64,000 bases of DNA, from positions 620,001-684,000 of the forward strand of contig JAPVLO010000621.1 of the NCBI GenBank assembly GCA_027257055.1, written 5' to 3'. The position numbers were made by a program, and so were the translations under genes. Below are positions 57,001-64,000 of this stretch, one piece after another; within the stretch, counting starts at the first letter, position 1, and each line of letters starts with the position of its first letter. The notes below the pieces were generated by a model. The model was given only the letters and a program-made list of their open reading frames with translations, was not told where the DNA came from and did not search any database. This DNA is from Cephalopachus bancanus (lineage: Eukaryota > Chordata > Mammalia > Primates > Tarsiidae).

Positions 57001-57460
57001 TCACACTGATACCCAAACCGGGTAAAGATCCAACAAAGAAAAAGAACTTCAGGCCGATATCCTTGATGAACATAGATGCTAAAATTCTCAACAAAATTCT
57101 AGCAAACTGGAACCAACAATAGCACATCTTAAAAATCATTCGCCATGACCAAGTAGGCTTCATTCCTGGGATGTAGGGCTGGTTCAACATATGCAAGACC
57201 GTAAATATAATTAAATACCTCAACAAATGTAAAAACAAAAAATCACATAATTATATGATTACATGCTGAAAAAGCTTTCGATAAAATCCAGCATCCTTTC
57301 TTGATAAAAACTCTTGAACATAGATGGAACATACCTCAAAATAGTAAGTGCCATCTGTGAGAATCCCACAGCCAACATACTGTTAAACAGACAGAAATTG
57401 GAACCATTTCCCCTGAAAACCAGAACAAGACAAGGATGCCCATTCTCACCCCTCCTGTTT
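54020..57460 (+). mobile_element. L1 with 5' UTR, ORF1, endonuclease and part of RT; 3'-truncated, plus strand
   Basis: 5' UTR from about 54020 (ATACCAGGATCTACAGATGG matches the 62990 region in reverse). ORF1 pieces: 54522-54713 (coiled coil, INQAEERISELEDQN) then NSYIKRPNLRLIG in broken frame, and HKVNIKEKILKAEREEGQT at 54920-55010. ORF2 endonuclease: 55562-55915 (YCLEETHLTKKDAHRLK; ILNIYAPNIGAPTFIKQLL). RT pieces: 56658-56861 ([20 protein letters not shown]) and 57050-57450. It stops in the RT at about 57460. Many stops. An Alu sits in ORF1. Confidence 0.92.
55028..55323 (+). mobile_element. Alu SINE in L1 ORF1, plus strand
   Basis: AAGCCGGGCTCGGTGGCTCAAC to the poly(A) at 55303-55323. Exact 13-bp duplication AGAATAGCAGCAG on both sides (55015-55027 and about 55324-55336). 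Confidence 0.96.
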
Positions 57461-58985
57461 TGATTTTCTGACTGGTATAAGGTGGTATCTCATTGAGGTT
57501 TTACTTTTCATTTCCCTCATGATTAGTAGTGTTGAGCATTTTTTTCATGTCTATTCATGTCATTTACCCAGTTTTTAATGGGTTTATTTTGTTTTGCTGA
57601 TTTGAGTTCCTTGTAGATTCTGGTTATTAATTCTTTGTTGGGTGTATAGTTTGTGAATGCTTTCTCTCAGTCTGTTGTTTGTCTACTTATTACATGATTT
57701 CTTTTGTTGTACAGAAACTTTAGTTTAATTAAGTTCCACTTATTTTTGTTTTGTTGCATTTGGCTTTGGGGATCTTAGCTATGAATTCTCTGCCTAGGCT
57801 AATGTCCAGAAGAGTCTTCCCTAGGATTTCTCCTAGGGTCTTTATGGTTTTAGTTCTTACATCTTTTATTACCTAGAGTTAATTTTTGTTTATAGTGCAA
57901 TTTTTGTTTATAGTGCAATTTTTGTTTATAGTGTTTATAGTGAATGTGACTCTCCAGATTTCCCTGCACCATTTATTGAATAGGATGTCCTTTCTTCAGT
58001 ATATGCTTGGTCTGCTTTATCAAAGATCAGTTTGTTGTAGGTATTTGGGTTTATTTCTGAATACTCTATTCCGTTCCATTGATCTGTGCCTACTTTTTTT
58101 TTTTTTACCAGTGCCATGCTGTTTTGGTACCGGATAGCCTGGTAGTATATCTTGAAGACAGGTAATGTGATACCTCCAGCTTTGATCTTTTTGCTGAGAA
58201 TTGCTTTGGCTTTTGTATAGTTACATATGAATTTTAGAATTTCTTTCTAATTCTGTGAAAAATAATGTTTTCCTGTAAAAGTATCCACCTTATCTACTTG
58301 TATACTTGTTTGCACAGAGGTCTGAAAAGTGGTTTATTATGATTTTCTAAATTCTTTTATTTCAGTTGTTATTTTCCATTATTCATTTCTTATCTTCTAA
58401 TATTTGCACTTTCTCCTTTATTTATTTGATTTAGTTGTGTGCCTTTAATTGTCTATTTCATAAATTTATGTTTAAAACTTGGAATTTTGATTTATTAATT
58501 AGATCTATTCTGTACTTCAAGTAGTTTTTGACATTGCCATTGTCATTTCATTTCTTGTGCTTTCTTTTATTTTTTAAAAAATTCTCTCTCTGTTGTTATG
58601 AGGGAATTTAATCCAGCTAGTTTCATTCCTTTTTCCTTGTTGATAAAAATGCCCCAAAATATATGTTTTCCCCTGATCACAGATTTAAATTTACCCACAT
58701 ATTCTGATTTATGCTGTAAAAAGTAAAGTCATTAACTTTTCAAATTTCCATAATTTCATTTTGTATTTCTCCTTTCACCCAAGAGTTGTCAAATGTAATA
58801 TCTCTAAATTTCTGGATGGAGGCCCATTTAGTTTTGTTATTTATTTTTAGTTTTATTGCATTGTGATAAGAAGCATTATTTTGTTTTTTCTACTTTATAG
58901 AATTTGCTGATGCTTTCTTTGGTTACCAAGTAGATGACTGTGTGTGAATGCCCCTTAAGCTCTTGAAAACAGAGCGAGCACTCTG
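57461..58985 (-). mobile_element. Older L1 relic(s), minus strand
   Basis: 57461-58265 is antisense ORF2 from the C-terminal region back into RT-distal sequence (GAGTTCCTTGTAGATTCTGG; GGTATTTGGGTTTATTTCTG; CCAGTGCCATGCTGTTTTGG). 58266-58985 is more diverged antisense endonuclease-region L1 (CACCCAAGAGTTGTCAAATG; TTTATTGCATTGTGATAAGA). A short unit, TTTTTGTTTATAGTGCAA, occurs three times in tandem at about 57882-57935. Confidence 0.8.
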
Positions 58986-59098
58986 TGATTAGAGTGCAAT
59001 GTTTGATAGATATCCACAAACCCCACCTTATGTCCATCAGATATACTAATTGTTACCCATTTGGGATCCAATTTGACATCCAGTTGGATCCCATTTGG

Positions 59099-59732
59099 TG
59101 TTGGGAGCCAGCCGTGGAGGCCTGCCTGAGCGGTAGGGATCCAGGCAGGCTGCGGACCCTGAGACCGCTAGGACGAGTTCAGGAGTTGAAGGCCATTGTC
59201 TCTTCCCTTCTTTGCTGATTTCACACGTTCCACTAGCAGGGACTTTGATGATCTAAGCATGAAGTTCTGAGAGTACGACAGGCATGGCTTACTTTAGGAG
59301 TTGATTGTTCCTGTTTCTCACAGACTGCGGTTTTGGCTTTAAACTTAACATAATTCAAACTCAGGTCACATTTGGGAGCCTTTAATATGGTACAAGCTTC
59401 TTTAAAGATTTAATAGTATATTTGTAGAATTAGTATATACATACAAAGTGCTATTTCAACCTTAATAATACAGATAAATATCTAGAGCTACTAGAAACGG
59501 CCCAGAACAAGCTTTTGGCTGGGTCACATTCCTAAAGGCCCAGCACAAGCTTTGGGCTGGGCCACATTCCTTAGGAATTGGTTTGGGCTATAATTAAGAG
59601 TTTCTATAGTGTAGGTAGAATTAGCATAAAATAGAGAGGAATTGGGATTTAGGTTGGTTATTAGGTGTTGTGTATACATAGGTTTTAAAAGTTATTGATT
59701 ATTAGAATATTATGATATTAGAATTGTTGTAT
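59099..59732 (+). mobile_element. Class II-like LTR 5' portion, plus strand (tentative)
   Basis: TGTTGGGAGCCAGCCGTGGA matches the class II LTR start also seen at the edge of the 25.4-26.8 kb LTR. The rest is unlike that element. A unit of about 38 bp (GGCCCAGAACAAGCTTTTGG and GGCCCAGCACAAGCTTTGGG) is tandemly duplicated at about 59498-59572. No AATAAA/U5 end is visible before the L1 at 59733, so it is truncated or misidentified. Confidence 0.4.
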
Positions 59733-60603
59733 TATGGTTCCACTTTTTGTCCATTTAGGAGTATGCTGGCTGTGAGTTTCTTGTAGATGGCTTTTACTAT
59801 TTTGAGGTATTTTCCCCGTATGCCTAGATGTTCGAGGGTTTTTATCAAGAAGGGGTGCTGAATTTTATCAAAAACTTTTTCTGCATCTAATGATATGATC
59901 ATGTGGTTTTTGTTTTGACATCTGTTGATGAATTTAATTACATTTATGGTTTTATGCATGTTGAACCAGGCTGGCATCCCAGGAATGAAGCCTACTTGGT
60001 TATGATGGATGATTTTTGAGATGTATTGTTGAATCCGGTTTGCTAGGATCTTGTTGAGGATTTTAGTACCTATGTTCATCAAAGATATTGGCCTATAGTT
60101 CTCTTTCTTTGTTGGATCTTTACCTGGCTTGGGTATCAGTGTGATGTTGGCTTCAAAAAATGATTTGGGGAGAGTTCCATCTTTTTCAATTGCCCCGGAA
60201 TACCTTCAGTAGGATTGGTATCAGCTCCTCCTTAAATGTCTTGTAGAATTCTGCTGGAAAGCCATCTGGACCAGGGCTTTTTTTTGTAGGTAGTTTTCTT
60301 ATTACATAGTTGATTTCCTTGATTGTTATTGGTCTATTTAGGGTCTCAATTTCTTCTTGTTGCAACCTAGGTAGGTTGTGTGAGGTCAGAAAGTTCTCCA
60401 TTTCCTTAAGGTTTTCAAGTTTGTTTCCATACAAGTGTACGCAGTAGTCTCCAATGATCTTTTGTATTTCTTCAGGGTCAGATGTGACTTCATCTTTTGT
60501 GTTTCTGATTGTGCTAATTTGGTTTTTTTCTCTTTTTTTCTTGGTCAGTCTAGCTAGGGGACCATCGATCTTGTTTATCCTTTCGAAGAACCAGCTTTTT
60601 GTT

Positions 60604-61710
60604 TCATTGATTTTTTTGTATTATCTTTTTGTCTTCTATGTCCTGGATTTGGGCTTTTATTTTGGTGATCTGGATTCTTCTGCTGAAATTAGGGTTTTTG
60701 TGGTCTTGCTTTGCCAGCTTCCTTAGGTGGCTTGTTAGGCTGTTAATTTCTGTTCCTTCCATTTTCTTTATGTGTGTTTGTAGGGATATAAATTCCCCTC
60801 TTACTACAGCTTTTAAGGCATCCCAGAGATTTTGGTAAGATGTTTCTTCATTTTCATTTGTTTCCAGGTATCTTTTAATCTCTGTTTTGATTTCATCATT
60901 GACCCAGGAGTTGTTTAGCATCATGCTGTTTAGTGTCCATGACTTTGTGGGTTTTGGGGGGACCTTGTTGGTGTCAATGTTTATTTTTATTCCACTGTGG
61001 TCTGAGAAGGTACATGGTAGAATTTTGGTCCTTTTAAATTTGCTTCTGCTTGATTTATGGCCAATTGTGTGGTCGATCTTAGAATACATTCCATGCGGTG
61101 ATAAGTAGAATGTGTATTCTGTGGTCTTTGGGTGGAGTGTTCTGTAGGTATCAATTAAGTCCATTTGGTCCAAAGTCACATTGAGGTTCCGGATCTCCTT
61201 GCTGATTTTTTTTCCTGATGATCTGTCTAGGGTTGTGAGTGGAGTATTAAAGTCCCCAGTTATGATGGTGTTAGAGTCAATATCTTTCTTTAGTTTTCCT
61301 ATAAGTTGCTTTATGAAAGTTGGCCCACCTATGTTGGGTGCATATATGTTTAGGATAGATATTTCTGGTTGACGAATTGAGCCTTTTATCATTATGTAGT
61401 GGCCTTCTGTATCTTTTTTGATTTTTAATAGCTTTTTTGGTATTTTGTATAGCTTTTTAATAGGTATTTTGTCTGAAATTAAGATTGCTACTCTTCCTTT
61501 CTTTTGTATTCCGTTCGCCTGAAAGTTTGTTTTCCATCCTCTTATTTTGAGCCTGTGTGTGTCCTTTCTAGTGAGGTGAGTCTCTTGAAGGCAATAGATT
61601 GTTGCCTGATGATATTTTATCCATTTTGCCATTCTATGTCTTTTCAGTGGTGCATTTAGTCCATTCACATTTAGGCTAATAATTGAAATGCAAGAGTTGA
61701 TCCCTGTCAT
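60604..61710 (-). pseudogene. L1 ORF2: L1 ORF2 endonuclease domain, largely intact
   Basis: A 368-codon open frame starting MTGINSCISIISLNVNGLN. The AP-type endonuclease that nicks target DNA in L1 retrotransposition is complete: LNVNGLN (Asn14), QETHL, GDFNTPL and SDHSGIK are all present, followed by the linker to RT. It ends at a stop just before RT, so full ORF2 protein cannot be made. ORF1 lies 75 bases upstream, the normal spacing. Confidence 0.93.
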
Positions 61711-61785
61711 AAGGTTCTTACAGAGTTGTTGTTCCTGTTTATTTGTTGTCTTTCTTTGGGTTTTGGAGTTGGTTCATTTGTGTTT

Positions 61786-62751
61786 TTAATGTTTTACCTG
61801 TACTCTTGTGAAGAATATTGTTGTTCTTTTTTCCTTTTCTTCTGTGTTCAGTACTTTCTTAAGTGTTTCTTGTAGAGGTGGTCTGGTGGCAGCATAGGTT
61901 CTTAGGGTTTGGATATTTGGAAAAGATTTCAATTCTCCCTCACTAATGAAGCTTAGTTTGGCTGGGTAGGTTATTCTTGGTTGAAATTGTTTATCTTTTA
62001 GAACTTTGAAAATAGGGCTCCAGGCTCTCCTAGCCTGAAGGGTTTCTGTGGATAAATCTGCTGGTATTCTAATTGGTCTTCCCTGGTAGGTAGTCTGGCC
62101 TTTTTCTCTTGCTGCCTTTAGGAGTTTTTTTTTTATACTTACTTTGTTTAGGCGAATTGTTATGTGTCTGGGAGTTTGTCTTCTCATTTGTTGTCTTGCA
62201 GGGGTTCTCTGAATGTCTTGTGTTTGAATTTTTGCATCACTGATGAGATGAGGGAAGTTTTCTTGAATGATTTCATGAAATGTTTGTTCCAGTGTGACCT
62301 CTGTTTCTCTCTCTGCCTCAGGAAGGCCAATTACTCTTAGATTGGGTCTCTTGAAGTAATCATTCATCTCCTGAAGGTTTTGTTCTCACTTTTTAAGCTT
62401 GTTTTCTATGTTTTTGACAGTTTGGGTTAGTTCTGTATTTTGGTCTTCGAGCTCTGAGATTCTTTCTTCTGCTTGGCTAATTCTGCTTTCCATGCTAATT
62501 AGTTTGTTATTTGTTTCCATCACAGTATTCTTTACTGCTGTTATTTTTGTCATCAGCTCCTTCCTATTTTCCTCTTGTCTCTCCTCAATTTTTAAAATTC
62601 TCTCTATTAATGCCCTGATGTCTGGGTTTGTTGCTTGTGACCAGTCATTCTGGGGGCTCTTCATTGTTTGTGCTCCGAAGTCTGTTTTCTCAGTGTCTGA
62701 CCTCCCAGGGGTCTGTGTGAGCCCTGTGTTCTTCTTTTGGCTTTTCTTCAT
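61786..62751 (-). pseudogene. L1 ORF1: L1 ORF1 with one nonsense codon
   Basis: Two frame-compatible open stretches: 62751-62386 (121 codons, N-terminal region and coiled coil ISQAEERISELEDQN) and 62367-61786 (193 codons, RRM and C-terminal domain: YFKRPNLRVIGLPEAE, then RTPARQQMRRQTPRH). They are separated by a TGA at 62386-62388 in the same frame. ORF1p binds L1 RNA as a trimer through the coiled coil. Otherwise the length is close to the usual. Confidence 0.92.
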
Positions 62752-62759
62752 TTGTGCAG

Positions 62760-64000
62760 ATTTTCCCTCCCTACTTTTCCCTTCCCTCCACTTCCCCGTC
62801 TTCTTTAATTCTATGTTCAGGGGTGGAGGGGTTTCTTTTACTTTTGTTTGTTCAATCTCCTATTCTTCCTTATATATTTCCTCTTGCTTTGTTCAGTTCT
62901 GGAGTTGGACTGTGGGTTGAGGGCAGTCCTTTTTGTAGTTTTGGGGTTTAATTAAGGGGAGAACTGTGATTCAAACTCTCTCTGCAGATCCTGGTGTTCA
63001 CCCACAACTGTATGCATAGTCTGAAACCCACTTCCCACTGCCTTTGAGTCTGTCCATGCAGTGGGGTTGTAGGTTTACTCCCTGAAAGCAAAATGAGGTT
63101 AACAGAGGGGAGAAAATGGAGCAGGCAGTGGGGAAAGGGGGGGTGGAAAGAGAGAGGGGTGAGAGGGAAAACAGTTTAATGTACCAACTGGTAAGTGAAA
63201 AGAAACACAAAGACTGAAACAAATATAAAGAAAAACAATAACCATGACTGAAAACTAACAACAACCATATAAAAATCTAAAACATACAATGATGCTAATG
63301 TACACACTGATCAACCTCCTTATTGGTGTCCTATTCCTTTATACAAATATGGGATTTACAGAGAAATAAGAAAAAAGGAAAAGGGGGGAAGAAAAAAGAA
63401 AAAAAGTGGAAAAAAAAGGAGGAGGGAAGGATAGATTAAAGTCAGCAGACTAACAGAACCAGTCAAACACACTCTGAGACTTTTCCTTTAAGTCCAATGT
63501 CCTTTCAGCTCTGATTTCTAGCTGTCCTTGCAGGCTGGTAGAATTGTTCACTGTTAGGGTCGGTTGCCCCTGGCCTGCTGTGAAGAACAGTTCAGATATG
63601 GGCCCCCTGCCCAGTCTATCACTGAGACTGGCTTTTTCCATTTTTCAAGCAGGATGAGCCTCTGCTATTCCTGTTTTGATGTTATTACCTTGGTTCCCCA
63701 GCAGGTGGTGCTATCCTGTGTTACAGTCCAGAGGGGAGGGAGTCTGCTCTGGATCCGCAACTTGCCGTGACAACTTCACCGGGGGAGTTTCACAGGCCTT
63801 TCTCTGGGCTCTGGGCATGGCATGGCAGCGGGGATCTCAGAAGATCTGGCTTGCGGGGCTGCTTCACGGTCTGAAGTCATGGGCGGCTTCAGGTATGAGC
63901 TGGGAATGACCACAGTGGCGGTATCTGGACTGCAGGAACATCCCAGTCCCACTGTGGCAACTGCAGGAGCAGCCCAGTTCCACCACGGTGACTATAGGAG
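62760..64000 (-). promoter_or_regulatory. L1 5' UTR / internal promoter region
   Basis: Purine-rich tract on the plus strand (63100-63440, AAGGGGGGGTGGAAAGAGAG), then a GC-richer block with an approximate tandem motif of CCCAGTCCCACTGTGGCAAC type near 63930-63995 (minus-strand sense reversed). The 5' end is beyond the window. Confidence 0.75.

Larger units (their letters stand above)
59733..64000 (-). mobile_element. L1 with 5' UTR, ORF1 and most of ORF2; 3'-truncated, minus strand
   Basis: From the right edge leftwards: 5' UTR (62760-64000, running off the window), ORF1 (62751-61786), ORF2 endonuclease (61710-60604), then RT pieces (60434-60186 and 60082-59733) ending at LLNGQKVEP. The rest of RT, the C-terminal domain, 3' UTR and poly(A) are missing. 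Much better preserved than the plus-strand copy at 54020. Confidence 0.94.

Noticed and set aside
54000..64000. Further SULT2A exons
   Set aside because: I searched by eye for the exon 2 phrase continuing the PAPS loop (TNW...) and found only L1 and LTR sequence.

Overview
The window looks like primate nuclear DNA, most probably from a strepsirrhine (lemur or loris group; lemuriform favoured). This is inferred from the repeats. There are 7SL-derived dimeric Alu elements, some old AluJ-like and many younger ones with a shared non-human signature (head GCCGGGCTCGGTGGCTCAGC, tail GAGACTCCAACTC). Many L1s share a 3' UTR unlike human L1PA, and old eutherian MIR, MER5A-like, Tigger-like and MaLR relics are present. 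No tRNA-derived galago-type SINE is obvious, which weakly favours a lemur over a galago. No bacterial-type gene, CRISPR or operon is present.

Layout. 0-6.5 kb: an LTR-like segment, then a patchwork of old L1 fragments interrupted by a 760-bp solo LTR. 6.6-15.2 kb: clustered Alus and L1 3' ends, a U6 pseudogene split by an Alu, and an Alu split by a solo LTR. 15.2-20 kb: L1 3' ends, then mostly single-copy DNA with a pyrimidine microsatellite. 20.4-20.95 kb: a strong CpG island with a probable promoter and splice donor. 21-25 kb: Alus (one trimeric), MIRs and an L1. 25.4-26.8 kb: a 1.38-kb class II-type solo LTR. 26.9-30.4 kb: stacked L1 3' ends and an L1 5'-UTR-like block. 30.5-34 kb: single-copy DNA, LTR relics and a GC-rich block. 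34.1-35.4 kb: two L1 3' ends in head-to-head inverted arrangement. 35.4-42.3 kb: Alus, MIRs, DNA-transposon relics, two MaLR-like LTRs and single-copy DNA. 42.3-51.4 kb: a 9.07-kb class I (gamma-like) endogenous provirus on the minus strand with both LTRs, a tRNA-Thr-like primer site, and decayed gag, pro, pol and env. 51.6-52.2 kb: a mariner relic. 53.27-53.40 kb: the first coding exon of a SULT2A-type sulfotransferase. 53.7-64 kb: two L1s with 5' ends and ORF1, both cut off in the reverse transcriptase and facing each other across older L1 and LTR debris.

How it works together. The only convincing host protein-coding sequence is the SULT2A-like exon (plus strand). The provirus lies about 1.9 kb upstream and is transcribed away from it. 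A second probable host transcription start is the CpG island near 20.7 kb, whose downstream exons I could not identify. Everything else is mobile-element archaeology, with several insertions-within-insertions that give a relative order of events. All retroviral and L1 reading frames seen here are broken. No previously undescribed functional system is evident.
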